A DNA stretch of 64,000 nt from Dreissena polymorpha (GCF_020536995.1 NC_068365.1:39172833-39236832); one strand, 5' to 3'; positions 15,101 through 25,091 are shown, numbered from the stretch's first letter. Notes: generated from the letters alone by a model not told the origin. Translations and numbers: made by a program.

Positions 15101-18100
15101 AGACTCTTTGAGAAGGGGCTCAAACTCATGCCAGGTACTGTAGACTCTTTGAGAAGGGGCCCAAACTCATGCCAGGTATTGTAGACTCTTTGAGAAGGGG
15201 CTCAAACTCCTGCCAGGTATTGTAGACTCTTTGAGAAGGGGCTCAAACTCATGCCAGGTACTGTAGACTCTTTGAGAAGGGGCTCAAACTCATGCCAGGT
15301 ATTGTAGACTCTTTGAGAAGGGGCTCAAACTCATGCCAGGTACTGTAGACTCTTTGAGAAGGGGCTCAAACTCATGCCAGGTACTGTAGACTCTTTGAGA
15401 AGGGACTCAAACGCATGCCAGGTACTGTAGACTCTTTGAGAAGGGGCTCAAACTCATGCCAGGTACTGTAGACTCTTTGAGAAGGGGCTCAAACTCATGC
15501 CAGGTATTGAAGACTCTTTGAGAAGGGGCTCAAACTCATGCCAGGTATTGTAGACTCTTTGAGAAGGGACTCAAACTCCTGCCATGTATTGTAGACTCTT
15601 TAAGAAAGGGCTCAAACTCATGCCAGGTACTGTAGACTCTTTGAGAAGGGGCTCAAACTCATGCCAGGTATTGTAGACTCTTTTAGAAGGGACTCGAACT
15701 CATGCCAGGTATTGTAGACTCTTTGAGAAGGGACTCAAACTCATGCCAGGTATTGTAGACTCTTTGAGTAGGGGCTCAAACTCATGCCAGGTATTGTAGA
15801 CTCTTTGAGAAGGGGCTCAAACTCATGCCAGGTATTGTAGACTCTTTTAGAAGGGACTCCAACTCCTGCCAGGTATTGCAGACTCTTTGAGAAGGGACTC
15901 AAACTCATGCCAGGTATTGTAGATGCTTAGAGAAGGGACTCAAACTCCTGCCAGGTATTGTAGACTCTTTGAGAACGGACTCAAACTCATGCCAAGTATT
16001 GTGGACTCTTTGAGAAGGGACTCAAACTCATGCCAGGTATTATAGACTCTTTGAGAAGGGACTCAAACTCACACCAGGTATTGTAGACTCTTTGAGAAAG
16101 GGCTCAAACTCATGCCAGGTATTGTGGACTCTTTGAGAAGGGGCTCAAACTCATGCCAGGTATTGTAGACTCTTTGAGAAGGGACTTGAACTCCTGCCAG
16201 GTATTGTAGACTCTTTGAGAAGGGACTCAAACTCATGCCAGGTATTGTGGACTCTTTGAGAAGGGGCTCAAACTCATGCCAGGTATTGTAGACTCTTTGA
16301 GGAGGGACTCAAACTCATGCCAGGTATTGTAGACTCTTTGAGAAGGGGCTAAAACTCATGCCAGGCATTGTAGACTCTTTGAGAAAGGGCTCAAACTCAT
16401 GCCAGGTATTGTAGACTCTTTGAGAAGGGACTCAAACTCATGCCAGGTACTGTAGACTCTTTGAGAAGGGACTCAAACTCATGCCAGGTATTGTAGACTC
16501 TTTGAGAAGGGACTCAATTTCCTGCCAAGTATTGTAGACTCTTTGAGAAGGGACTCGAACTCCTGCCAGGTATTGTAGACTCTTTGAGAAGGGACTCAAA
16601 CTCATGCCAGGTATTATAGACTCTTTGAGAAGGGACTCGTACTCATGTCAGGTATTGTAGACTCTGAGAAGGGACTCAAACTCATGCCAGGTATTGTAGA
16701 CTCTATTAGAAGGGACTCAAACTCATGCCAGGTACTGTAGACTCTTTGAGAAGGGGCTCAAACTCCTGCCAGGTATTGTAGACTCTTTGAGAAGGGGCTC
16801 AAACTCCTGCCAGGTATTGTCGACGCTTTGAGAAGGGACTCAAACTCCTGCCAGGTATTGTAGACTTTGAAAAGGGGCTCAAACTCATGCCAGGTATTGT
16901 AGACTCTTTGAGAAGGGGCTCAAACTCATGCCAGGTATTGTAGACTCTTTGAGAAGGGACTCAAACTCCTGCTAGGTACTGTAGACTCTTTGAGAAGGGG
17001 CTCAAACTCATGCCAGGTATTGTAGACTCTTTGAGAAGGGGCTCAAACTCATGCCAGGTATTTTCGACTCTTTGAGAAGGGACTCAAACTCATGCCAGGT
17101 ATTGTGCTCCTTCTGGTATAACAGTCAGTTTTCTAGCCTTTGGTGTTTCCATTGACAGTATTGAGTCCAACATTTTAGAGTCATTAATAACAGGTGAAAT
17201 TCTGATTGTCAGAAAAATAAGTCACAAAATACTGGTATTTTGGTATAAAAAAGAGGGAGTCTGAAAATAAGTGTCCAAAAGAGTAATTATGGTAAATGAT
17301 ATTTTTATGAATTGTGTAGGTCATCTTTTGTATATGGGCAACCTCAGTTTTGAATATGATATCCTGAACTGCAAGTTTGAAGACTAATTGTACAATCTTT
17401 AACTGATATATCATGAGATACTTCAACAATATACATTTTAATCATTGCTGTGGCATAGTGGATATCGTGTCCTCCAAGCGACCATGAGGTCCCCACTGTG
17501 AAAGTGATCTCCATTTTAGACTCTGAGTATTGGTTCTACCCATGAAATGGACTTAAGAGCGATTCTATAAGCTTTTGGATTTTAATTTAATTGAGCTTAA
17601 ATAAAAATATGTCTTTCTCCCCGTTGCAGAGGACGTTCAGGAGCAGCTAGTGAGACACCTGCTGAGGACTGTGTGCACAGACATCACCAACCTGGTCCTG
17701 AACGCCGTGGCAACAGATCACATGCATTCCGTTGAGGACGAGACCCTCTTCACAACCGAGGTATGTTCATAGCAACAGATAACATGCATTTTGTGGAGGA
17801 CGAGACCCACTTCACCACCGAGGTATGTCCATAGCAACAGATCACATGCATTCTGTGGAGGACAAGACCCACTTCACAACTTAGGTATGTTCATAGCAAC
17901 AGATTACATGCATTCTGTGGAGGACGAGACCCACTTCACGACTGAATTATGTTCATAGCAACAGATTACATTCATTCTGTGGAGGACAAGACCCACTTCA
18001 CAACCAAGGTATGTTCATAGCAACAGATCACATGCATTCTGTGGAGGACGAGACCCACTTCACCAGTGAGGTATGTCCATAGCAACAGATCACATGCATT

Positions 18101-21100
18101 CTGTGGAGGACGAGACCCATTTCACAACTGAGGTATGTTCATAGCAACAGATTACATGCATCCTGTGGAGGACGAGACCCACTTTACAACTGAGTTATGT
18201 TCATAGCAACAGATCACATGCATTCTGTGGAGGACGAGACCCACCTCACAACGGATGTATGTTCATAGCAACAGATCACATGCATTCTGTGGAGGACAAG
18301 ACCCACTTCACAACTGAAGTATGTCCATAGCAACAGATCACATGCATTCTGTGGAGGACGAGACCCAATTCACAACTGAGGTATGTTCATAGCAACAGAT
18401 CACATGCATCCTGTGGAGGACAAGACCCACTTCACAACTGAGTTATGTTCATAGCAACAGATCACATGCATTCTGTGGAGGACAAGACCGACTTCACAAC
18501 CGAGGTATGTTCATAGCAACAGATCACATGCATTCTGTGGAGGACAAGACACACTTCACAACTGAGGTATGTTCATAGCAACAGATTACATGCATTCTGT
18601 GGAGGACAAGACCCACATCACAACTGAGGTATGTTCATAGCAACAGATCACATGCATTCTGTGGAGGACGAGACCCACTTCACCACCGAGGTATGTCCAT
18701 AGCAACAGATCACATGCATTCTGTGGAGGACGAGACCCACTTCACAACTGAGATATGTTCATAGCAACAGATTACATGCATTCTGTGGGGGACAAGACCC
18801 ACTTCACAACTGAGTTATGTTCATAGCAACAGATTACATTCATTCTGTGGAGGACAAGACACACTTCACCACCGAGGTATGTCCATAGCAACAGTACACA
18901 TGCATTCTGTGGAGGACGAGACCCGCTTCACCACCGAGGTATGTCCATAGCAACAGATCACATGCATTCTGTGGAGGACGAGACCCACTTCACAACTGAG
19001 ATATGTTCATAGCAACAGATTACATGCATTCTGTGGGGGACAAGACCCACTTCACAACTGAGTTATGTTCATAGCAACAGATTACATTCATTCTGTGGAG
19101 GACAAGACACACTTCACCACCGAGGTATGTCCATAGCAACAGTATACATGCATTCTGTGGAGGACGAGACCCGCTTCACAACTGAGGTATGTTCATAGCA
19201 ACAGATTATATGCATTCTGTGTAGGACGAGACCCACTTCACAACTGAGATATGTTCATAGCAACAGATTACATGCATTCTGTGGAGGACGAGACCCACTT
19301 CACAACTGAGTTATGTTCATAGCAACAGATTACATTAATTCTGTGGTGGACGAGACCCTCTTTACAACCGATGTATGTTCATAGCAACAGATCACATGCA
19401 TTCTGTGGAGGACGAGACCCACTTCACAACTGAGGTATGTTCATAGCAACTGATTACATGCATTCTGTGGAGGACGAGACCCACTTCACAACTGAGTTAT
19501 GTTCATAGCAACAGATTGCATTCATTCTGTGGAGAACGAGACCCACTTCACAACCGATGTATGTTCATAGCAACAGATTATATGCATTCTGTGGAGGACG
19601 AGACCCACTTCACAACTGAGGTATGTTCATAGCAACAGATCACATGCATTCTGTGGAGGACAAGACCCACTTCACAACTGAGGTATGTTCATCGCAACAG
19701 ATTACATGCATTCTGTGGAGGACGAGACCCACTTCACAACTGAGATATGTTCATAGCAACAGATTACATTCATTCTGTGGAGGATGAGACCCACTTCACA
19801 ACTGAGTTATGTTCATAGCAACAGATCACATGCATTCTGTGGAGGACGAGACCCACTTCACAACCGAGGTATGTTCATAGCAACAGATCACATGCATTCT
19901 GTGGAGGACGAGACCCACTTCACCACCGAGGTATGTCCATAGCAACAGATCACATGAATTCTGTGGAGGACGAGACCCACTTCACAACTGAGGTATGTTC
20001 ATAGCAACAGATCACATGCATTCTGTGGAGGACAAGACCCACTTGTCAACTGAGGTATGTTCATAGCAACAGATCACATGCATTCTGTGGAGGACGAGAC
20101 CCACTTCACAACTGAGGTATGTTCATAGCAACAGATCACATGCATTCTGTGGAGGACGAGACCCACTTCACAACTGAGTTATGTTCATAGCAACAGATTA
20201 CATGTATTCTGTGGAGACGAGACCCACTTCACAACTGAGGTATGTTCATAGCAACAGATCACATGCATTCTGTGGTGGACGAGACCCACTGAGGTATGTT
20301 CTTATTAGCTAAAATGTAGCTTACAAGGTCTGGAAAAACTAAATTTAAAAATAATGAATACTGTATGTGCACTCTCAAATAATCTAACTCACTTACCATG
20401 TACTTTTAATTTTAATTGTGAACATCTATCACTGGACGTAATTGTTGTAATTGAAGCACTAGTTTTGCTTTATGTAAATTTGTCTCAATTGTTTATCATT
20501 TTAATATTAAATATTTCTGTTTTACAGAGTCGACTTAAACTGATCCCAAAGCTGCCAGAGCCATTACAGACTATCATGGGAAAACTGAATAGCTCACTGA
20601 ATGGGAAGGTAAGTACAGACTGTCATGGGAAAACTGAATAGCTCACTGAATGGGAAGGTAAGTACAGACTGTCATGGGAAAACTGAATAGCTCACTGAAT
20701 GGGAAGGTTAGTACAGACTGGCATAGAAAAACTGAATAGCTCACTGAATGGGAAGGTTAGTACAGACTGGCATAGAAAAACTGAATAGTCCACTGATTGT
20801 CTTTGAAAATCGAAGTGATTGTTTCATGTCAAGGTTAACAAAAGTCTTGTTTGATTTACTTTAGAACAATATTAAATTACAAACGATAAATTTGCAAGCG
20901 CAACCTTTTATCGTATGCAAACTAGATTGTGTGAGATGGCATGTTTCTGATTTCAGAGCCTTGATGAGTTTTTTGGCCATCTGGACTTGCTGTGTGGACC
21001 CGCACATCTGGGTATACTGTTGAGAAAACCAGACAAGAAGAAGGAGAAGTAAGCAGGGTTGTCTGTACACTAAAACTGATTTTACAATTTCACTTTTTCT

Positions 21101-24100
21101 GGACAAACTGGACTTAACCCTTTGCATGCTGGGAAATTTGTCTTCTGCTAAAATGTCGTCTGCTGAATTTCTAAAAAAAGCATTTTCTTCAATTTTTTTC
21201 AAAAAATACTATCAGAATAGCAAACAGTTTGGATCCTGATGAGACGCCACGTTCTGTGGCGTCTCATCTGGATCCAAACTGTTTGCAAAGGCCTTCAAAA
21301 TTCGGTTCCCGCACTGAAAGGGTTAATGCATATGCATACAGTGTGGTCCCAGATCAGAATGTGCAGTCTGCACAGGTGTATTAGGAATGTCACTTTGGGT
21401 CTTAATTAAATTTTCGCTCAAAAGAGACTTTCTTCAAACTAAAATTGCCATACAAGCGGAAAGTGTTGTCTCAGATTAGTCTGTTTGGACTGCACAGGCT
21501 AATCTGGGATGACATTTTATGCACACTGCATAATCCAGGATTTCCCAAAACGTTGCTCAATTTATCTTCTCACAGTAAACGTCTCACAAGTAAACTTCTT
21601 TAACTGGAGATTGCAGTATGTCAGAAATGCTCAATAGATATCAAATGTCTCCAGTTATCAAGTATTCTCATAAAAAAGAAATCCACCCCCTTTTATAATG
21701 TATGTTCTGTCACAAACTCCTTTGCAATGTTGTTTTGTACAGTCCTAGTCTTCTTCCTCTCTGTTTGTTCTCCCACTTTTACACTCAATGGTTGCCATGG
21801 CATATTAGGTGTGGTGTTCGCCTTGCAACGTTCAATCCACAATGTTGGAGCGTTTGTAAGATCTCCTCTAATGATACCAAGTATTGGTTCTATCCTGGAA
21901 AATAACTCGAGATCTTTTCAATAAGCCTTAAAATTTTGATGCAATGAAGCTTAACTCTTTCAGTGCTGGAACTGAATTTTGAAGGCCTTTGCAAACAGTT
22001 TGGATCCAGATGAGACGCCACAGAGCGTGGCGTCTCATCAGGATCCAAACTGTTTGCTATTCTGATAGTATTCTTTGAAAAAAAAATCAAAGAAAATGCT
22101 AATTTTAGAAATTCAGCAGACAAAATTTTAGCAGACGACAAATTTCCCAGCATGCAAAGGGTTAAATAAATGGGTTATAAACATAAACTCTCGCACACAG
22201 ACAGGTGACCTTGCACCCATCGTCAGACCCTGCTGGAGCAGCTGCACACTGAGACAGACCCTGCCATGACCCTGCACCTAACCTGTGTGATCCTCTTCCA
22301 CAAGGTCACACAGGCAATCCTGCACCTGCCAGGTCGCTGTGTACCCCTGGTACTCACATTCCTCAAGAACCACTTGGAGCCAGAGAAGTTTCAGGAATTA
22401 ATCAATCTGCAAGGTATGTATCATTATTACAATGAGTTGCACTCTGGGAAAACAGGGCTTAATGCACATGTGTAACGTGTTGTTAATATGGAAGTTCTCA
22501 TTTAAAGAAAATCTCTTTAAAACAAAAATTCTCTCCAGGCAGAAAGGGTCATCCCGGATTAGCCTGTGGGACAACACTTTTCGAACATGCGTTAAGCCCT
22601 GTTTTTTCTAAAGGGCTGTTCTAATGTACATAGCATGTGAAGATTATTAAGAATGTATATTAAATTATGGCAGCTTTCACAATGGTTTTATTTGAAATGA
22701 TTTTATGGTCTGTTTATATATTTATGTGCCTTTTGTTAAATTGTAAAGTCTCATTTACTGCTTTTTTTTCCACAACATAAAATCATCTCTTTAAAGTTAT
22801 AATTTTTTTAAAGTTTGACAATAGGTATAATTGAGTCATCTTTCGGTTGTTTACTAGTAGTTTGTGGTTCGGTTTGTCTGTTTGTTTCTCCTTATAAGTA
22901 TACTAAGTTTGTGGAAGGAACTTCTTCCACATTTCTCAAGCAGTTGAAATTTCAAATATGTATTGTCCATGAAGTGTAGATTTGCAAGACACAAATTTCA
23001 CTTGCATTTATTTCTGATTAATGTTTCTTGAGCATAGGAATTGGCATGGCATCTATGCCTGTAACAAATCAGTGTGGGGTTTTTGTTGGTATTTTTAAGT
23101 CACATTTGTGACAAAGCTAAAGTTGTTTAAATCACATGCTGGCTTGTAGTGCATGTAATGTTGGGCTGGGAGTCGGAGGGGGAGACAGGAGACCTGCTGA
23201 CGGCTCTACTGGAGGGCAGATATGCCTCTGTGGGGTCTCTACGAGGTCTGTAGGCAGCCACCTATGTATGCACACCTCCCTGAGTACGCCCCGTACATGA
23301 GACTCATTCTGGGAAAACTTGGATGATGCATGTGCATAAAGTGTTGTTCCAGATTAGCTGGTGCAGTCAGTGCAGGCTAATCAGGGATGACACTTTCCGC
23401 TTTAATGGAACTTTTCGTTTAAAGGATGCCTCTTCTTAACAAAATCCAGTTTAGGCGTGAAGTGTTGTCCCCGATTAGTCTGTGCCAACTGCACAGGCTA
23501 ACCTGAGACCACACTTTACACACATTTATTGAGCCAATTTTTTCCAAAACGAGGCTCTTAATCTATCTGTGTAGTCTTATCTATGCCTAATTGGCCCAGA
23601 ACAAGATCTTTGACCATCTCCTGACATGCAGAGCTCTTAATCTATCTGTGTAGTCTTATCTATTAATATATCTGTGTAGTCTTATCTATGCCTAATTGGC
23701 CCAGAACAAGATCTTTGACCATCTCCCGACATGCAGAGCTCTTAATATATCTGTGTAGTCTTATCTATGCCTAATTGGCCCAGAACAAGATCTTTGACCA
23801 TCTCCTGACATGCAGAGCTCTTAATATATCTGTGTAGTCTTATCTATGCCTAATTGGCCCAGAACAAGATCTTTGACCATCTCCTGACATGCACAGCTCT
23901 GTGTATGTCCCATAACTTTGAATGCACAACTGTCCCTCAGTATGGCTGTATAAGCACCGTGTAGTATCACATACATCCTCAATCAGTACAGGGTCTGAGA
24001 ACATCTCCCCTATTGTTTGTGTATGTACTGTACAGATCGGTTTATACACCGAAGATATTGCACAGATATAAGTCAAGCCCTGCAGTAGGTCATATTACAC

Positions 24101-25091
24101 CCTCACACTGGCAGAAACCCATGTTGCACAACTTCAGCTTTTTGACAATTTATGTATTTTTGTGATATGCAGCATTGATAAAAGTGTATGTCCTTTTCTG
24201 CATTTGTTAAATGATAAATTAAATGTGTATATAGATCAAGATCGAAAATTAAACTTGCCTTAATTGTAAGCTGACTTTCTGTAAACCTTGAAAAAGAAGC
24301 AATAGTATACCTCATGCCTGTACTATATGCACAAACTTTTTTATGCTCCCCCAACAAATTTTGGGGGGAGCATATAGTCGCCGCTTCGTCTGTACGTCTG
24401 TCTGTCCGTGCACAATTTTTGTCCGGGCTATTTCTCAGCAACAAACGACCGGAATTCAATGAAACTTTATGGGAAGCTTCCCTCAAGAGGAGATGTGCAT
24501 ATTATCAGCGGGTTCTGGTCGGATGATTTTTCACAGAGTTATGGCCCTTTGAAATTTTCCATTAACTGTACATATAGTGCAATTCTTGTCCGGGCTATTT
24601 CTCAGCAACTAATGACCGGAATTCAATGAAACTTTATGGGAAGCTTCACTACTAAGAGGAGATGTGCATATTATCAGCGGGCTCTGGTTGGATGATTTTT
24701 CACAGAGTGATGGCCCTTTGAAATTTTATATAAAAAAATTCTTGTCCCCCCAACTACTGTGCCCTCAAGACGTTTCCTTTTATCTGAATATATAGTGCAG
24801 TATTGTGACAAAAAAAACAAACTTTGGGGAGCATCACTTGTCTCCAACGGTTTCTTGTTTATTTTTCAAAGGCAGATTCTTTCCATCGGTATATGCAATA
24901 AAGGAATAAACTTGATATACTTGTTTGCAGACCTAGTCATAGCCCGATTACAAAGCAAGCAGGCTGCTGGGGAGGGGGACTCAGGTGACCTTGAAGACAG
25001 CATTCAGAAAGTCAAGGTCATTGCTGTGGAAACAAAGAAGTCTATAAGCAAGGGAGCAGCCATGGAGGGAGTGACAGCTGAGGAGGACTGA
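3166..25091 (+). CDS. UFL1: UFL1, E3 UFM1-protein ligase 1 (16 exons, first coding exon missing)
   Basis: UFL1 is the E3 of the ufmylation pathway: it moves UFM1 from UFC1 to targets such as ribosomal protein uL24 and DDRGK1 at the ER membrane. Exons, each with AG/GT borders and compatible phases: 3166-3311, 5107-5233, 5826-5940, 6505-6635, 7551-7609, 8272-8418, 8763-8938, 9518-9688, 11669-11810, 13441-13696, 14158-14318, 17630-17760, 20528-20608, 20957-21048, 22201-22413, 24931-25091 (TGA). Together about 769 codons; human UFL1 has 794, so only about 27 N-terminal residues are missing. Family matches include [88 protein letters not shown] and [10 protein letters not shown] Lys/Ser-rich acidic linker spans exons 9-10. 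Exon 15 carries one apparent extra base. Introns after exons 11, 12 and 13 begin with tandem copies of the exon end plus donor. Identification is from remembered family sequence, not a search. Confidence 0.93.
3806..4930. mobile_element. 'tatgctccccc' element with internal tandem units
   Basis: Starts with an inverted GC box (TGCTCCCCC then GGGGGAGCATATAG), then a GTCTGTCCGTCCGTCC stretch, then about five imperfect units of roughly 180 bp built on the phrases 'ggctatttctcagcaac', 'ggaattcaatgaaacttt' and 'agttatggccctttgaaa'. It ends with 'ggggagcatcacccgtctcc'. No coding capacity is visible. A shorter relative lies at 24342-24859. It sits in UFL1 intron 1 of those seen. Confidence 0.7.
5537..5799. 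mobile_element. MITE-b copy 1 (complete palindromic MITE)
   Basis: Ends are inverted copies of GAGTCGTGTTCTGA, followed by the subterminal phrase 'actgggcataatgcat' and two internal palindromes around 'agcctgtgcagtccacacag'. This is the best-preserved copy in the window and can serve as a reference for the family. No coding capacity is visible. It ends 26 bp before a UFL1 exon. Confidence 0.8.
7121..7368. mobile_element. TTAA-flanked MITE, family 2, copy 1
   Basis: Bounded by TTAA with CCCTTTCCCACT at one end and GGTAAAGGG at the other. It contains an inverted pair around 'aacagcataaaacc' and 'ggttttatgctgtt'. A second copy is at 58065-58341. TTAA duplications with CCC...GGG ends suggest mobilisation by a piggyBac-type transposase; that is an inference. 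Confidence 0.7.
7655..7882. mobile_element. 'tatcccccgcc' element
   Basis: Begins with a GC hairpin (CCCCCGCCAAAGGCGGAGGG), continues with GTCCGTCC-type repeats and 'ccatatcttggaagtgct', and ends 'gcgggggatatcaattcaa'. It is noncoding. It starts about 45 bp after the 3' end of a UFL1 exon. A related, differently oriented copy is at 41780-42137. Confidence 0.65.
8068..8252 (+). mobile_element. tRNA-derived SINE, copy 1
   Basis: The head contains 'gcatagtggatgtcatgtcc' and a clear B box, GGTTCGATCCC, at about 8112. The body contains 'ccaaatactggttctattca' and ends near 'gataaatgggtttc'. Related bodies are found at 17446-17603 and 21787-21950. It ends about 20 bp before a UFL1 exon, so it supplies part of the acceptor region. 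Confidence 0.65.
8972..9197. mobile_element. MITE-b copy 2
   Basis: Recognised by 'ttctgggaaaactgggctta' at the left, 'gtgtcgtcccagattctcct' and 'cagcccacttttccgagaat' at the right. Imperfect copy in a UFL1 intron, 34 bp after the donor of exon 7. Confidence 0.65.
9695..10873. mobile_element. MITE-b copy 3, split by a hAT-like element
   Basis: The left part (about 9695-9784, 'atgcatgctcgtaaagggtc') and right part (10691-10873, 'aatcagggggaagacacttt' to 'cattacgcctcattttacaa') are the two halves of one MITE-b. They are separated by the 0.9-kb element at 9785-10690. Confidence 0.6.
9785..10690. mobile_element. Non-autonomous hAT-like element
   Basis: Ends are imperfect inverted repeats of the form TAGNGCTGCA followed by GGAT/CGAAT-rich subterminal repeats ('gaatccaaaa', 'gatccgcgaatc'). 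That end sequence is typical of hAT elements. No transposase frame is visible and no clean 8-bp target duplication can be read. Confidence 0.55.
10935..10990. mobile_element. MITE-b copy 4, right-hand fragment
   Basis: A 3' fragment ('tgggacgacactttatgcac') running into the TTAA where a piggyBac-like MITE is inserted. The outermost end resumes at about 11204 ('agttttccaagactgagac'). Confidence 0.5.
10991..11203. mobile_element. piggyBac-like MITE, copy 1
   Basis: Flanked by TTAA on both sides, with CCCTTTCAGTGCGGG at the left and CCCAGCATGCAAAGGG at the right. The core is a strong palindrome built on 'agtttggatccagatgagac' and 'ggcgtctcatcaggatccaa'. It sits in the TTAA of MITE-b copy 4. Confidence 0.8.
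11973..12206. mobile_element. 'tatgccccc' element with GGTC and AGGTCA repeats
   Basis: Begins 'tatgccccccttcgaagaag', has a (GGTC)n tract at about 12018-12048, then 'aagaacgcttggggctagg', 'atcatgaaacttcataggt' and 'ggtcaaaggtcaaggtcaca'. The reverse complement of this consensus, tandemly repeated, occurs at 61470-61960. Confidence 0.6.
12485..13437. repeat. ~31-bp minisatellite abutting a UFL1 splice acceptor
   Basis: About 30 diverged copies of 'ttataagggctatgtgacgt' plus 'gtatttgaca'. The last unit ends 'gtatttgcag', which is itself the AG acceptor of UFL1 exon 10 (13441). Copies differ at many positions, so the array is old or poorly homogenised. Confidence 0.85.
13828..13945 (+). mobile_element. 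tRNA-like SINE head
   Basis: Contains 'tagcgatgtggaagagtgtc' (A-box region) and GGATTCGATCGCC (B-box-like). A second copy of the first 50 bp follows at about 14025-14075, just before UFL1 exon 11. It is too decayed and lacks the stem pairing expected of a functional tRNA gene. Confidence 0.5.
14285..17105 (+). repeat. 41-bp minisatellite made of UFL1 exon 11 end plus splice donor
   Basis: About 68 tandem copies. Each unit holds the last 30-odd bases of exon 11 (coding [10 protein letters not shown]) followed by the donor CCAG/GTA and a few intronic bases. The first copy is the real exon end (14285-14318). LFEKG is conserved in UFL1 of other animals, so the exon is the source and the array derives from it. 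Copies vary mainly at 'ggga/ggggc', 'atg/ctg' and 'gtattg/gtactg'. The unit length is not a multiple of three. Confidence 0.92.
17446..17603 (+). mobile_element. tRNA-derived SINE, copy 2
   Basis: Shares 'tggcatagtggatatcgtgt', 'gaggtccccactgtg' and 'gagtattggttctaccc' with the copy at 8068. The B box is partly deleted. It lies just upstream of UFL1 exon 12. Confidence 0.6.
17710..20295 (+). repeat. 62-bp minisatellite made of UFL1 exon 12 end plus splice donor
   Basis: About 41 tandem copies of the last 51 bases of exon 12 (coding [17 protein letters not shown] in the exon itself) plus the donor GAG/GTATGTTCATA. The exonic copy is 17710-17760. Most repeats share 'ttctgtggaggacgagaccc' and differ from the exon ('ttccgttgaggacgagaccc'), so the array has evolved as a group after its origin. 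Not a multiple of three. Confidence 0.92.
20567..20795 (+). repeat. 49-bp repeat made of UFL1 exon 13 end plus splice donor
   Basis: Four to five tandem copies. Unit: last 42 bases of exon 13 (coding [13 protein letters not shown] in the exon) plus GTAAGTA. Later copies change to 'ggcatagaaaaactg' and the donor to GTTAGTA. Confidence 0.9.
21114..21326. mobile_element. piggyBac-like MITE, copy 2
   Basis: Same family, opposite orientation to copy 1. It is flanked by TTAA and inserted in the 'ctggacTTAAtgca' site of MITE-b copy 5. Confidence 0.8.
21327..21560. mobile_element. MITE-b copy 5 (left tip at 21095-21113)
   Basis: Body from 'tgcatatgcatacagtgtgg' to 'catttcccaaaacgttgctc'-like end sequence. 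The left tip ('tctggacaaactggac') is separated from it by the TTAA MITE at 21114-21326. Confidence 0.6.
21787..21950 (+). mobile_element. tRNA-derived SINE, copy 3, broken by a MITE
   Basis: Shares 'ccaagtattggttctatcc' and 'aataagcctt' with the other copies. Its tail is interrupted at AGC/TTAA by the piggyBac-like MITE 21951-22165 and continues afterwards as 'ataaatgggtta'. Confidence 0.55.
21951..22165. mobile_element. piggyBac-like MITE, copy 3
   Basis: TTAA-flanked and inserted in the tail of a SINE. It ends 35 bp before the acceptor of UFL1 exon 15. Confidence 0.8.
22201..22413 (+). CDS. UFL1: UFL1 exon 15, with one apparent extra base
   Basis: Reading from the previous exon (ends GAG AA) through an acceptor at 22199-22200 gives KQVTLH, then the frame breaks. 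From about 22219 the expected UFL1 frame resumes as HRQTLLEQ, followed by [15 protein letters not shown] and [13 protein letters not shown]. Removing one C from the CCC run at 22216-22218 restores an alignment to human UFL1 of identical length (KKRERQILFQHRQAL against KKKEKQVTLHHRQTL) and makes the exon phases fit on both sides. The alternative acceptor at 22204 gives an immediate in-frame TGA. An assembly or sequencing indel is the simplest explanation; a real frameshift allele is possible. Confidence 0.85.
22437..22622. mobile_element. MITE-b copy 6
   Basis: From 'gcactctgggaaaacagggc' to 'gttaagccctgttttttcta', with the internal part shortened. It starts 24 bp after the donor of UFL1 exon 15. 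Confidence 0.6.
23150..23245 (+). CDS. Candidate UFL1 cassette exon (uncertain)
   Basis: A GC-rich 96-bp open segment lies between the last two accepted UFL1 exons. It is preceded by TTGTAG and followed by a GT (GAG/GTCTGT). It is in phase 1 on both sides and its length divides by three, so inclusion would add 32 residues (Ser/Glu/Gly-rich, then [17 protein letters not shown]) without changing frame. I know of no such segment in vertebrate UFL1, and the flanking exons join well without it. It could also be a chance open stretch or a fragment of something else. Confidence 0.25.
23299..23557. mobile_element. MITE-b copy 7
   Basis: From 'gagactcattctgggaaaac' to 'ttttccaaaacgaggctc', with both internal hairpins. 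It directly abuts the 80-bp tandem array that follows. Confidence 0.65.
23554..23900. repeat. ~80-bp tandem repeat
   Basis: About four copies of a unit containing 'taatctatctgtgtagtctt', 'gcctaattggcccagaacaa' and 'gaccatctcctgacatgca'. The first junction includes a partial unit. It begins at the edge of MITE-b copy 7. No link to an exon. Confidence 0.8.
24342..24859. mobile_element. 'tatgctccccc' element, short copy
   Basis: Same start, middle phrases and end as the copy at 3806-4930, with about two internal units instead of five. It lies in the last UFL1 intron, ending about 70 bp before the final exon. Confidence 0.7.

Noticed and set aside
14285-20295. CRISPR-like arrays
   Set aside because: Units are contiguous tandem copies with no unique spacers, in an animal gene; they are minisatellites.
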